Positions 1 to 12,160 of a stretch of DNA of 64,000 bases are shown in pieces. The position numbers and the translations under genes are program-made. The DNA lies in contig KN834842.1 of assembly GCA_000827265.1 (NCBI GenBank), positions 81,677 to 145,676 on the forward strand. The letters are read 5' to 3'. Position 1 is the first letter of the stretch. Each line of letters starts with the position of its first letter. A model generated the notes under the pieces. The model was not told the DNA's origin, did no database searches, and saw nothing but the letters and a program-made list of their open reading frames with translations. Source of the DNA: Collybiopsis luxurians FD-317 M1. Taxonomy: Eukaryota > Basidiomycota > Agaricomycetes > Agaricales > Omphalotaceae.

Positions 1-2155
1 ACAACCGGTGCAGGATTCGCCAACGGTCAATCTGGGGCACTCGGACTAGGCCAACGAGCATCCACCGGTCTCACCACGTTCTATCAATTTTGGTATTGGA
101 ATCCTTATTGCTAGTGATGCTCACGACACGAACTGATTCTTCCTTGCATCGAAAGGTGTTACGTGACTCCGATTTTGGGAGCCTACATCGCTGATGCTCA
201 TCTCGGGCGTTACAAAACCATTTGTATCGCAGTAGTCATAACGCTGATAGGGCATATTCTGCTCGTCATCTCTGCCCTTCCTAGTGTAATCCAGCATGGC
301 GGCGCAATCGGAGCTTTCTCGGTGGCACTTATCGTCATGGGACTTGGTGAATCCTACTACAACTTAAGAATTTCTGTATATACTAAATTCTCTCCCTTGG
401 CAGGAACGGGGATGTTTAAGTCGAATATCTCTCCTCTCGTCGCAGAACAATACAAAGGCACGAAGCTTTTCATCAAAACGACAAAGACTGGAGAAAGGGT
501 TATCGTCGATCCTGCACTTACTGTTGCAAGAATATATATGGTAGTTTTCGTTCGTTGGGTCTCTAGTAGACTGAAGCTTCCGTTTGATGCAGTACTTCTA
601 TCTTTTCATCAACGTTGGATCATTGACAGGAAAGATAGGCATGACCTATTCCGAGAAAGTAAGCCCCCTTGTTCTCAATTCCTCTCGTTTTCAACTGAGC
701 TCCGTCATGCACAGTACGTTGGCTTCTGGCTAGCCTTTACACTTCCTACAGTCGTTTTTCTGCTCTGTCCGCTTGTTCTTTGGGCTGGAAAATCTCGGTA
801 CACACATACACCACCTACAGGCTCCGTGTTGGCTACAGCGATCCGGCTGTGGCGTTTTGCCACTCGCGGTAGATGGAGTTTGAATCCATTACGGACCTGG
901 CGTCAGTTGACCGCACCTCAATTATGGGAAAATGCAAAACCGAGCCGTGTGGCTAATAAGCCCAAATGGATGACATTCGATGATGAGTGGGTGGACGAGG
1001 TGAAGAGGGGTTTGAAGGCTTGCGGCGTGTTTTGTTGGTTCCCGCTTTATTGTGAGTTAAGAGTTCCGCTCTACTGCTTTTGTTTCGTTATTTCCCAGTC
1101 TTACTATATATATTTTCCCTGCAGGGCTTTCGTACAATCAACTCAATAATAACCTTACGTCTCAGGGTGCGACAATGACCACACATGGAGTTCCGAACGA
1201 CATTCTCTCCAACCTCGATCCTCTGGCTCTTATCATCTTCATCCCGATCTGCGATCAGCTCGTACGTCTTCTCAATTATTCTTTGTGCTAGACTAAGATA
1301 CTATTATCTCCCAGATATATCCCACTCTACAAAGAGCGGGCATCAACTTTAGCGCGTTGAAAAAAATCACTGCGGGTTTCGTAGCCGGTTTGCAAAAGTT
1401 CCTTTCCTCGATTGAGTGGTTTTTAATACGTTGCTTTGTTTTTTTTTAGGTACGATGGCTATGACTTGGGCAGCAGGTAGGCGCTTTGGATAATTTCATT
1501 TCGAATTTCAACTCACATCTGCTTCCTCGTTGTTAGTACTTCAGCACTACATATACAAGGTAAATTCTATATAAATGACCACTTCCACTTTACTCAGCCT
1601 ATATATCCAGACCAACCCCTGCGGCTACTTCGCGGCAACCTGTAAAAATGCATCACACAACGCAGCCGTCTCACCGCTCAACGTATGGATCCAAACAGGC
1701 TCGTGAGTAGTATACTCAATTTGTTCCGAGGGATCGACTTATAGACACGCGTCCCGCAATAAATCGTAAATCCAGATACGTCCTCATCGCCTTTAGCGAA
1801 ATCTTCGCGTCCATTACCGGTCTTGAGTATGCTTTTACCAAAGCCCCGCGGAATATGCGTTCATTGGTTATGGCTGCGTATCTGTTCACATCAGCTATAG
1901 CAGCGGCAATCGGAGAAGCCTTTGTTTGTAAGTTGTCGCAAACTCTCATCAGATTCTCTACTTTACCGCCTTTCCGTCCTTGCAGCTCTTTCCGCGGATC
2001 CACTCCTTGTCTGGAACTACGGTACTATGGCAGTCATCTCCATCGTATCCGGAGTATTTTTCTGGATTTCCGTACGAGGGTTGGATAAACGAGAAGATGA
2101 GCTGAATAATCTGGATCGTACTGCCAGTCGTCACGTCAAAGAAGATAATCGGTAG
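1..2155 (+). CDS. PTR2: POT/PTR2-family proton-coupled peptide transporter, 5' truncated by the window
   Basis: Imports di- and tripeptides across the plasma membrane with protons. The gene enters from the left edge already in frame and ends at TAG 2153-2155. Exons joined at GT-AG introns give the PTR2 signature GAYIADAHLGRYKT near 170-225, then FYLFINVGSL near 595-630. Later segments carry the conserved tail with KAPRNMRSLVMAAYLFTSA near 1840-1900. Several hydrophobic helices are visible, including YVGFWLAFTLPTVVFLLCPLVLWAG at 715-790 (given here as its ends: YVGFW to LWAG). The C-terminus is a short charged tail. At least eight introns of about 50-75 nt interrupt it. I saw no frameshift or stop in the spliced reading, so it appears intact apart from the missing N-terminus. 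The protease gene next door on the other strand fits a peptide-scavenging context, but this is only proximity. Confidence 0.88.
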
Positions 2156-2410
2156 GCTGTAGATACCGATACTGTTGACGACCCGAATCAGCCTTGAACT
2201 CAAACTTTGCGGGAATAAAAATAGTATTTGGGTTCCGGTAATATTTACAAGCAACTAGAGAGAGTGAGGGAAAGCTTGAAAGAGTGAAGCTTCCGAATCC
2301 AAGTAAAAAAAGTTCAATACATTGATCCAGTATCTAACGAGTCCTGATGAGAAAGATAGTGATGGCACAGATGTGAGGGATGTAATGAGGGTATGTATCT
2401 GTTCAAGTTT

Positions 2411-3966
2411 CTATGACAGCTTGGCAAATCCAACGGAGGGAGTGTCAAAGTTAAAGACAGTGTAGACGTTCTTCATGAAGCTGCAAGGGCAAAGTTGTCA
2501 GTGATAATGAAAGCAACAGCGTGAAAGAAAATGTTACCTGTCACCGAGAAGCCAAGTGTTGTCTCCGAGTCCAAGATCCTGACCGGCAAGTGCGCCTACA
2601 CAGGTAGAAGCTCCATCTTCGGTCGTGCCAAGGTTGAAGCTGTAAAAAAAGAACAAAAGATTCAACATTGAAGTTCTCACTCATAAATCGACACTCACTT
2701 GGCAGAAGAGATGGCGAACGAGTTTCCGCCCCAGCTGAAGGACACTTCGGGCACACTGCTGCAAGGGAATGAATAGAAGCCATTTGTCGAGTCGAATAGC
2801 TTGGCTCCAGAAACTTTCGAGTAGAACGTCTTCACTGCCGAAGTGGGGCCGTACATGATGGTCGTTCCAGAATCAATGATGGTTTCAAAGTTGGATACGG
2901 CAGTTTTGCCCCCAGTGGCAATGCTTCCGCCTGTAATCTGCCAGAATCCAGTAGAGGTGTCGACGTTGTGGGGCTCGACGGTGCCGGAGAACTTGCTAGA
3001 GTCGGTGCCGCCAAGATAGAGCTCGGAGCCTGAAGAGGCGAGGAAAAAACTAAACTCGTTGGATTTAACGGTACCTTGTGAGTTGGCAGTGACGAAGAAG
3101 GGGTTAGCATTCAGGTTGGAAATTGATTTGAAAGCCAAGCCAAGAATCCCGTCGATGGGATCATCGGCAAAGCTGGACGAGAGGGTCGTAACAGGGGAGA
3201 ATGCCTGCTTGGTAGCGGTGACTCCGGCGACGGTGACCGTCTCTTCGTAAACTGGTCCGGAAACTGTGGAGCCATCACCGTATTCAATGGAGAAGCTACC
3301 GGACTCTTTGGTTGACGTGGATGATTTGCTGGCAGTGTACTTGCTCTTCGATGAACAAGTCGAGCTGGTGCAGGAAGACGAAGGCACCCAGAGGTCAGAA
3401 GATCCGGCTGGAAGGGTTCTAACTTCAACAAAGATCCCAAACATAGATGGATGACTTACTGTCAAAATCGACCAAGAATTTTTGCCCCGGAGTACCAATC
3501 GTGATATCACCTGTAAGGCATATTCGTCAGTACACATCATATCATTTTGCTTGAAAGATCGCTTGATTACCTGCCCACTCCTCATCATCTTCTTCATCTG
3601 TCAAAGCTTCAGCCTGTCGCTTCTGCAGGCTCGCTTCGATGTTGGCCGGAAGCAGTGCAATAGGTTTGATCTCGAAACCCTATAGTAGACGAGCTGAACA
3701 TGGGCGGGCGGGGAAGAAAACGAAGCACGACAAACCTGAGGAAGGCTTCCAGTGTTGTTCTGCAAGTTCAACAAATTCTGACGGTGTTTGTTGATGGTGG
3801 CAACGTTCTGGGCGACCGCTCGGTCATGGTCGAAGGTACCATCGGCCTTGGTGAGAGAGGCCCGTTTTGGTAAGGAGATAGCTGTGTGACGCTGCTGCTG
3901 CATTGGAGTGGCCGCAGCGAGGACAGCAAGCATTACTGAAGCGAGGAGGGAGGCTTTGCAGAACAT
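2411..3966 (-). CDS. Secreted pepsin-like aspartic protease (family A1, polyporopepsin-like)
   Basis: Extracellular acid endopeptidase. The start ATG at 3966 opens a signal peptide (MFCKASLLASVMLAVLAAATP) followed by a propeptide with a KR-type processing region. A start at 4023 would only add a non-signal extension. Spliced exons give both catalytic motifs: D-T-G-S-S, where the DT codon is split by an intron near 3425-3465, and IIDSGTT near 2860-2885. The flap-region text is YGDGSTVSG near 3265-3290. The last exon at 2411-2480 reads FMKNVYTVFNFDTPSVGFAK, as in fungal A1 proteases, and stops at 2411. Four to five short introns are present. Total size of roughly 400 residues is normal for the family. 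All catalytic residues are present, so the gene looks functional. Confidence 0.9.
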
Positions 3967-4087
3967 TGTGAACGAGGAAAACTTCAACGAAGGTGCGTGA
4001 AGATGTTGGAAAGAACCGAGCAAGTCAGGGAAGGGAGAGCTGTAAACAGGGAAGAAACCTGATGAATGTTACGGCCTTTCATAACTC

Positions 4088-4098
4088 ACCTTTATACT
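4088..4098 (-). promoter_or_regulatory. TATA-like box of the aspartic protease gene
   Basis: The minus strand reads GTATAAAGG about 125 nt upstream of the protease ATG at 3966, a usual distance for a fungal core promoter. Confidence 0.4.
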
Positions 4099-5400
4099 TG
4101 CCTTCAAGCGAGTGATGATCCCGGCATGGAGTATGGTGCCGTCTGCAGTTGGAAGATCAGTGATTTTTGGGCGCACAGTCGTTACCATGTTGCCTCTAGT
4201 GCTTTCAAGCATGAGGTCTCCCAAATCGATTGGCAAGAAAAGCATGCTAAAAAACAACAGGAATTCTAGCGCGATACTCCTTTGCATAGAACCGTATGCA
4301 AACCTTTCAGATCTGGTAATGGCCCCATGCACTTGATATCCAAATCTGGTCAGTAAAATGAGGCTCCACTGCGATTGACTATTAGAAGAAACTAGGCAGT
4401 AAATCACCTGAACCGAATTAAATCTATTGAAATAAACAAAGTAGATCTTCGAGGACGGTTCGACAGTTCATCACCATATCACTCTTGTCGTCAACGTGAG
4501 CTTTTAACAACTGCAGGCGGCTTTCAATTCAGAAAGAAAAAATAGCCCAGTGATAACGGAACAAGAATGCATATGGCGTTCGTTGCATCAATACAGTTCA
4601 TTCAAGTTGAACATACGTCTCGTAGGTATCATTGGGGTAGATAAGACGTACAGTTATTGTGATCTTCATGGGAGGACATTTGTAATGAAAGGAGTCAGTT
4701 AAAAAACGCATCGCGGTCATGAGCATAGAAGCGCAATCACCGGTTTGAAATGACATGGTGGTGATGCCAAATAGGATTACTTCGGCAGTGTGAGGCGATG
4801 AAAGTCATGCCGACTGAGACGAGCAGATAGTTAAGTGGTCCAACTTTGAGGTACAAGATGAGCCAGGATCTTATTTTAATCTGCGCTGGACAGAGCCGAA
4901 GGGCAGAAACCCGACAAGTTGAGAGGAAAAATATGGGCAGTATCCGACCTTGACATTGAAATAATGGCCCTCCTAAACAGAGGAACGCTGTACGAATTGC
5001 GGTGCAATTCTCAAAACCCCATCCCTTAGAACGAAAATGCTGATAAGAATCTTCTCGGTTGAGCTCACGGTTGTGCTTCAAAGGCATTGGATTCTCCACC
5101 ACGATCCTACGTACAGTAACCGTCGGTATAGGACAGATTTAGCATCGGTGAATGGTGTAAAAACTTACCGACCAGCATTAGGCTAAATGCTCACACATTT
5201 CTCCGTTTAGTAACTTCCCCTTCTTTTGCCGTCCTTCAAAATCACAATTCCAGTGCGAGTTGACTAAAGGCGTGTTGGGATTGATGTGCGTCGGGATTGA
5301 TGCGACGACGGATTCGGGAGGCGGACGCCGGACGGACCGGCGTGAAACTCAGCGCTTAGCGGTTGCTTCGGTCAATGATCACCGTGCTCGCTTTTCACCA
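4099..5400 (-). other. Unassigned interval with weak coding-like frames on the minus strand
   Basis: No recognised gene. On the minus strand there are open stretches at about 4737-5102 and 4110-4330 with hydrophobic runs (for example LNYLLVSVGMTFIA). Possible splice sites lie between them. They may be the remains of a small membrane protein. I could not join them into a convincing gene. Confidence 0.25.
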
Positions 5401-6703
5401 TGCCTGGTAAATCCTTGATCTAATGCGCCCGCCATCCCCGCATGAAATGGCTCGTTATTAGTATAAATGCACTGCGAAGTGTCATTCTGTTACTCCAGCA
5501 GGTACGGTTCAGCTTCAACGTCACACTCTATTTACCGAAAATAATTAGTTTCTTCGTATTTCTGAACCTTGTTTCCGCCTTGCCTGTAGAGTCTTGGAGA
5601 CTTCTCTCGCTTTTCCGAAGTCCGACTACACAGGATGTTGATAACCTACTTAATCGGCTGTGCACAAACTCCGAATCCGAGGATCCCGAACCTTTTGCTA
5701 GCTTCACTGTTGACCAGGATATACGCCACTAGATTTCCTGCCATATATTGCTGGTGAATACTGACTAGTACAGACTGTCCAACATGAAGAGCTTTATCGA
5801 CTCAGAAGAGTTTCAGGTTGAAGGCGTCCAATCTAATTTTCAGCCTCAGATTGTATCGAAAAAGTGTCGATATCAGTTCCTCAACATTGATCACCTGGCC
5901 CTCCGTTTCTGTAAATGGAGTCAACGGTACTCGGAACGCATGTGCTTCATAACTTCAAAAGGACCTAAGAGCCCAATAAGAGCATCTTTCATTCTAGCAG
6001 CTTCTCGGCAGGTCCTTCGCATCTCGCTCATTCAAGTTCCCTGAGTCTACCGCATTAACCTCGATTCGCAAAAACGATGCTTTGTTTGGGTCCTAAAACT
6101 CTTCCTGAATGATAACTTGGACATGTCCTTGTATTGACTGTCGACCTAAAACTAAACAAAACATATCCCCTGGCTTTCCCTGTCCCTCGAAACACGGACG
6201 GAGTTGATAACGATTAAATTTCTTGGGTCATTGCAAAATAAACAGCTTGCCGGTTAACGCGAATCTTATACAATGCTTTCAACTCAGGTCTTGTCAGGTA
6301 CAGTTCGGAGGACTAGGCCACGGCAGAGGAAACCACTTGTGAATGAATGAATAGTATAAAGTTCTGTTATTCAGATATCCGGACAAGCACGAATCTGTAC
6401 TAATCCTAATAATTCAAATCTCGTGTTCAAGTTCCAATACCAGCCCAGAAGCTAGATGCATGGGGATCCCCCCGACGTTATTTGTTTCAGTCGGAGTTGA
6501 AGGAGCAAAAACCACTTCTATATAAGAGAAGTGTTCGTTTTGGGCTCATTCACAGAGTTATAAGACCACTGTACTCGAGAACTCTAGGCCAACGAGTTAT
6601 CGCTGCGCTCAGTATCTGCACATTCTAGCACCATCTGGGGAACCTTCCAGCCATCCACGGGCGATAAATTTGACTACCCTCCATTTCATCTTCACGTCAC
6701 AAG
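5401..6703 (+). other. Upstream region of membrane-protein copy A, left end of a segmental duplication
   Basis: No supported gene. From about 5900 the sequence is alignable by eye to about 9800-10300. Shared landmarks are CTTCTCGGCAGGTC followed by GAGTCTA, then a CTAAAAC block and an AATAAACA block. The interval is therefore the promoter side of a duplicated unit. The open frame at 5442-5732 shows no family resemblance. Confidence 0.5.
6519..6526 (+). promoter_or_regulatory. TATA box of membrane-protein copy A
   Basis: TATATAAG lies about 180 nt upstream of the ATG at 6704. The paralogous promoter at 11955 has TATAAAAG in the same relative place and in similar flanking sequence. Confidence 0.55.
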
Positions 6704-8483
6704 ATGTCTCCTGCGCTGTTACTCCCCCCAACTTCAGTTCGGGCTGCAGTCACCCCACAAAAAACGATCATTGTCGATCAAAATCTCGCGACGTTGGCCC
6801 AGCTTACTGAGCCAGATGTTACAGGACTTGTATGCCAGGCCATCTTCTACGGTAAATTCAGGATTTCCATGATTACATCTAGTACTAACTACAATTGCGT
6901 ACAGGTATATATGTTTCCATCGCGTGGCCTACGCTCTCGGCCCTCCTGTAAGCAGGCGTTCCGTACAGATGTATGGCTTTATCATTGGTACTCATACCGT
7001 TTCCTATCAATACAGCAACAAACGTCCTCGTACCAAGCCTTGGTTCTTCTTGCTTACGTCAACGATCCTCATGCTTCTCATGTCGACAGTCTGTCTCGTT
7101 CTCGAGGCGGTGAGCACAATGGCAGTGGTATGTTACCATTCTTATACTATTTCCTGACGATTTTCAATAATCTTCTTTTCTTTTCTTTCAGTTAGAAGGA
7201 ATCAAGCTCGAAACTGAAGGAGCATTTCAGCCTCCGACCGCTTGGTACGGATTCCGTGGGGCGAATAATCGCACTCTAGCTCAAGCAATTATATTTTCCC
7301 TCGAGGTCAGTATCGCAACTTTGATTTCTGATTACGCTCCGATTGCGAACCTCTTGTATACAGTTCATTCTCGGAGATGCTATTGTAATATGGCGAGCTG
7401 GAGCTCTATGGAAATTTGACTTACCAATCATGATCATCATGCTCACACCTCTGCTCGCGGATTTCGGTAGGGATCGTGGTTTACGAATACATCTGATTCT
7501 TGTACTGACTGTCCCACAACCCAGCCACAACACTGTATTTTATTGGCTGTGAAGGCCAAGCAGATTGGTGGTACATTGCAGGCACAGAGCCAAAAAGGTA
7601 TGTCTGCATTCGTCTCCATCTGACTCAATCTGATCCTTCATCATTAGCTGCAATGTAGCTCAGCGGGGAATGTTCTTACTCTCCTTCTCGACGAACGTAG
7701 TTGCAGTCTTTTTCATTGCTGTAAAGGCTTGGTTCCACCGACAGGCATTCATTACCATGCCCGACTCCTTATCCTCTTCGAGTTCGTGGAAGAAACTCCG
7801 CTCTCCAGCTCAGAAGATTATGATCCTGTTCCTCGAGTCTGGATTTATCTACATGCTGTTCTGGGTGAGTGAATCTTGTACCCTCCGTTTGGTATCAAAC
7901 TTTAATCCATTACTGGCTCACTTTCAGGCGGCTTGTAGTTTTACGTATTTTCCATTTGTGTTGGGCGTCGAATCCGCAGCATATTTTATGACCACCTTGT
8001 TCAATTCGATTCGATATCAGATTGTGGTGGGTATCACATGTCCTCGAGAGTATATCTACTGTTGCATGTATGTTGATCAACTCTCCCGATTCTTAGGGTC
8101 TCTACCCAACGGTGATCGTTCTACTGGTGCATCGTGAAAGCCTTCAATGGGGATCACCAGCCATATCAAATGCTGTCCATTCGAGTTTCAAAGCTGCTCC
8201 TGGTCCTGGAGGATCTTTACCCAAACGACACAAACCATCGACCACATTTAACTTCAGCACTGTCGGTACTGTTACCGATATTGTCGATCATGAGGCCGAC
8301 GAGTCTCAATCGACAGAGTCTACCTCTCTTCGAAAGGCATCCAATGGTTTGCCTCAGAGTTTGGATGAGAAGACACAGTCCAATCAGCCTGTTGTGTCAT
8401 TCGTTCGACCTGTTGTGAGTCATGAACGTTCACCGTCAGATGGCCCTTCTGTCATATCAGATGAAACAGCCGTAGCTATCTAG
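6704..8483 (+). CDS. Multi-pass membrane protein, fungal seven-helix receptor-like, copy A (exon lost)
   Basis: Function unknown. It resembles the orphan seven-helix proteins that are abundant in agaricomycetes. ATG 6704 starts MSPALLLPPTSVRAAVTPQK; the stop is TAG 8481-8483. Spliced exons give hydrophobic helices such as GIYVSIAWPTLSALL, WFFLLTSTILMLLMSTVCL, QAIIFSLEFILGDAIVIW, the GCEGQADWWYIAGTEPK loop, FLLSFSTNVVAVFFIAVKAW, IMILFLESGFIYMLFW, and IVGLYPTVIVLLV. A hydrophilic Ser/Thr-rich cytoplasmic tail follows. Compared with copy B at 12161, the exon encoding about 24 residues after the first helix is missing. The sequence between CTCCT (6945) and CAACAAACG (7018) now reads as one in-phase intron of about 70 nt. 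Topology may therefore be altered in this copy. The next gene downstream is a remnant of a GMC oxidoreductase, whereas copy B is followed by the intact one. Confidence 0.7.
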
Positions 8484-9236
8484 GATGACTTTCGGTTGGA
8501 TGGGATTAAACATTAGCTTTGACGGTTTTGACAACTTCAACTTGATCTTTGGTTTGACTCTACGAAAAAATGTGTGTAATTGTGTAATACATATGCTTAT
8601 AAGCACTTCTAGTAAAAGGTACATAATATAATAAATTTAACCGCCGTCTATATAGGTTCTCTCTCCTTTTATGATTTAATATTTACTATTAATCACCTAA
8701 TAAGAACTTTCTGAATTCTTCATGTCGCAAGTTTTCGGCAGCCGTCTCTAAGTGGACTACTGCCGAAGAATCGGAATGAGCCGGCCGTGCCAATGATCTT
8801 TCGAACCTTCAGGCCCATGCATTCCTGCAGCCGTCCGACATAACTTTGGAATCACTAAAGCGGGCAGCAGGGAGATACTTCAATTCCACGGTAGATTCGA
8901 GGAGGACTTGGGGTACTTCGCAGTAGCCACAAAGGGTAAAAATGTTAAATGAGATAATGCCACAACCTGATAGTTTACACAGAAGTCATCCCCTCGCCAT
9001 CCTCTCCTCCAAGTTATTGACTGGGGCTATAGAGGCTACATCATGTACGACTTTCCCCTCAGCCTGCCTTAGGCTTCGAAAGGTAGTGAATCTCTCACCA
9101 GGTACTTTATTCATCATGACATTGCTGTGAATTAATTCTATAGATGAAGATTTGAGTATCTTCGTCTTCTCTACCCCTCGAACACACAGAGACACATCCT
9201 TGTGACTCATGAGGACGTTGAGAATCACAAACAACA
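8484..9236 (+). other. Intergenic region, duplicated upstream flank of the GMC gene
   Basis: No gene seen. From about 8950 to 9236 it matches, with divergence, the 14930-15274 region upstream of the intact GMC gene. Shared landmarks are CCTAGGCTTC-type text before AATCTCACC and CCCTCGAACACACAGAGACAC near 9173. It is part of duplication unit A. Confidence 0.5.
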
Positions 9237-9540
9237 ATGATAGAAGCCGTCCTTCAAACCTCCGTACTCTGCAAGCCGCGGGCGCTGCGATTCACAGTCG
9301 ATGGAAGTCTCTATTTGACTCTCACCAGTCAACTTTCTATTCCCGGGTTAAATCGGATACACAGCTTGAATGTACCGCAGGCAATATTATCGCCAATAGG
9401 CTGTTCGGTGAGTTTAGGAGCACATGTACTTAGAGCGCCGTTGAGTTCTTGTGAAGAAATAATCAGCCAGGTGATCATACTTACAAGTGACGGTGAGGAA
9501 CTCGAGCATCTGAAATTACTATATAATGATGGTATTTAAC
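9237..9540 (+). pseudogene. 5' remnant of a GMC oxidoreductase
   Basis: Only the first two exons of the paralogue at 15275 are recognisable. CTGCAAGCCGCGGGCGCTGC, followed by an Ile-His-Ser-Arg reading, matches [11 protein letters not shown] of the intact gene. Further on, ACCGCAGGCAATATTATCGC reads TAGNIIANRL, the start of the FAD-binding GxGxxG segment. The ATG at 9237 is out of frame with both. The intervening first-intron region is rearranged, and nothing of the remaining roughly 500 codons is present. It is a truncated, frameshifted copy left by the segmental duplication. Confidence 0.75.
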
Positions 9541-12160
9541 CTGAGATCGAATGTTGAATATTAGAGAACGTCTCCATCCCGGAACTTTCTAAAGATTTCC
9601 ATCATTTTTCAGAAGCAGTCGGCGTTAAACGAACATTTGTTCACTGGTGAAGTCCCATTGAGTCCTAAGGTGTATATCGCGGGCCAAAAGGGTTCAAACT
9701 GACAGGAACCGCAAGTGGTAGAACTTTATGATCCCTGACGTTATGGAACTGTTGGTATCAGCAGAAGTAGGTGTGTGATACTCCTAATACATGTGCTCCG
9801 GACTTTGAAGATCAGGGATCATGATATGAGAGCCTCTTTTATTCTTGCACCTTCTCGGCAGGTCTTCTACTTCTCTTGAACAGGCTGGAATTTCCCTGGT
9901 TCAAACCCCATTGATTCAACGTCCCCGAGTCTAGTTCCCACATCTAGCATCTTTCGAAAACCATGCTTGATCCCGAGACTCGAGACATTACATTCTTTCT
10001 GCACGATAATAAGCTAGGACTTGTTCTTGGGTCGGTTGTTGACTTCAGACTAAAACATGTAGTTCCCAAGAAGCGTAATTGACTCGATAATAAGTAAATA
10101 ATAACTCTATCTCTGAAATAAACAACCTTTTGGCGAGCGCGAGATTGGGAAACTCATATATTTCAAGGTCCAGTTCAGCTCGGAAATTGATTAGTAGTGG
10201 ACCAAACCAATCACTTGCGAATCAATGTTACAGCTGATTGTGAAATTGTAGAATAGATTCCAAAAAACACGCCTTTCTGTTCGTGTTTACCTATAAACAA
10301 ACTACCAATTCATTGCTCCCCGAGAATGCCGCTAAATGTAGGCTCGATACTGATGTTTGTGGGGTTTTTGAAAAATAAATCAAAAAGGAAAATTCCAAAA
10401 AAGGAAAAAAAGAAGGGAGAGTTTAGAAGAGTTCTGTGACCTCATTGGTCTTCATACCGCTTCTGAGCTCACCATACAGACACTCTCAGTTATTTGACAG
10501 ATTTTTATTTTGTCGGGATTTTTTCTGCTCTCTCAGCTGCGTGTTTTCTATGTGATAAGATACTGAATCAAAAAGAGAGCTCCCATTCACTCATTTCTGT
10601 GGATATGCCTCTAAAATGGTGTCAGGACTATTAATGCTATATATTTCAAGCTGTCAGATTTTTTTGAGCCCCGATTCAGCAGACTAAGCGAATTATTTCT
10701 GAAATTGACGAAAAAGGCAATTCAGATACTGACTATGCCGTCAGCCGTGCACACACGTATGACCCATCGCCTTTCCTCCTACTTTGCCCTGTCCTCCTTC
10801 TGTGCCCCGTCAACTGCCAGTCTCGCTTTGTCCACATCAATTCCGTATAGCTTGTCCTTTTAGATGAGCTTCAAGCTAACCACCATGCTTCAATTTTTCA
10901 GTGCGAAGCACTTCTTTACCAGTTGCTCGACCGGAAAAGCCCATGCCCGAGATGAATCATGTAGCCAGAATCAATGAAGGACGAGAATGAAAGCAGAGCT
11001 CTCAAAGTCTCCAAATCCTATATACTGAACCAGCCCATACCTGGACCACTGTTTGAGGAGTTTGCCCCGGTTCTTCTCCCAGACACTGACTTGAATTCCC
11101 TTATTTCTTTCCCGAAATTTTCTTTACCAAAACTGTTACAGGACGGCAGTAAAGCACAGTATTTTGAAAAGGTCTGAGTGTATTTGTTCGAATCTAGGTG
11201 TGTATTTTACAGCTGAATTCTCGTTCGGACATGAACTAAGGATCTACAAGTTTCTGGATATTATATATATGCAAATTAAGCTATCATACGCCTATTAACG
11301 AAGTTGGAATATCTTAAACATATAAGCTGTCTGAATCCCACCCCAAATGACACAGAAGTTCTGTTGTTTTCTGAAGCTCTGCCTCTCACCACTCTCGACA
11401 ACCTATACACAAACAGTTCACCTTGCAACTGAAGCATGCCTCACCTCTGTATGTTTTCGGCACTTCATTTTCAGTGTCGGCAATGTGAAGAAGATGTTGG
11501 TGCTCCTGCTACCACTGAGCTGAGCACGTCAGGAGTTGCGGAGCCACTGGAATGGGAGAATGGCTGGAGCTGAGCCTGAGAAAGGTAGAGGTGACTCTCA
11601 AAGAGAAGGGATGATGGGGCTTGTTCTTTTGACCTCCTGCAAAGATAAATGAGAAAGAATCCAGTCCAGAGCAATATCGCAGAGGACCTGCCGTTGCAGC
11701 CTGTCGCGTCTCGGTATCCAGATACCATGTGACAATTTGTAAGCAGTGGCGGTGCGCAGTAACCGGTATCAGTATCGCACACAGACACTGCTACCGACCC
11801 TACAATTTCGCAATCAGCTGTAATTTTATGAACTTAATCTCTCCTGATACTGATAAGTCAAGCCTCATGCTCCTATACGATCCCAGAGGTTAGGTTCATG
11901 GGGATTCACTGACGATATCCGTTCGGTCTTGATCGTAAGTGGAAAAATCACAGCTATAAAAGAGATTAATTTCTCTTGATCCTATTTCCAAAGTAATCCC
12001 ACCACTCTAAGCTGGGAATAATATCTTCCCCCCTCTGGCATCAGGCTAACTAACGACTTACAGCTACTCTCAGTGTCTATAAAGTCCAACTTTCCCCAGC
12101 AGGTCCCTGAGGTTGTTCAAATAACCAGAGTACTCCCAGCTTGATCCTGAGACATCCACT
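9541..12160 (+). other. Long intergenic region between duplication units A and B
   Basis: About 9800-10300 is the duplicated promoter-side sequence described for 5900-6300. The rest holds no gene I can support. A minus-strand open stretch at 11471-11788 shows a Cys-containing segment, one helix (AILLWTGFFLIYL) and a Ser-rich tail. It could be an exon of a small single-pass membrane protein, but it lacks a convincing ATG. Confidence 0.4.
11955..11962 (+). promoter_or_regulatory. TATA box of membrane-protein copy B
   Basis: TATAAAAG lies about 200 nt upstream of ATG 12161, at the position corresponding to the copy A TATA box at 6519. Confidence 0.55.

Noticed and set aside
163..1149. Treating 163-1149 as a complete transporter gene
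   Set aside because: The reading starts at a GTG inside a conserved motif and passes through introns. The spliced gene begins left of the window and ends at 2155.
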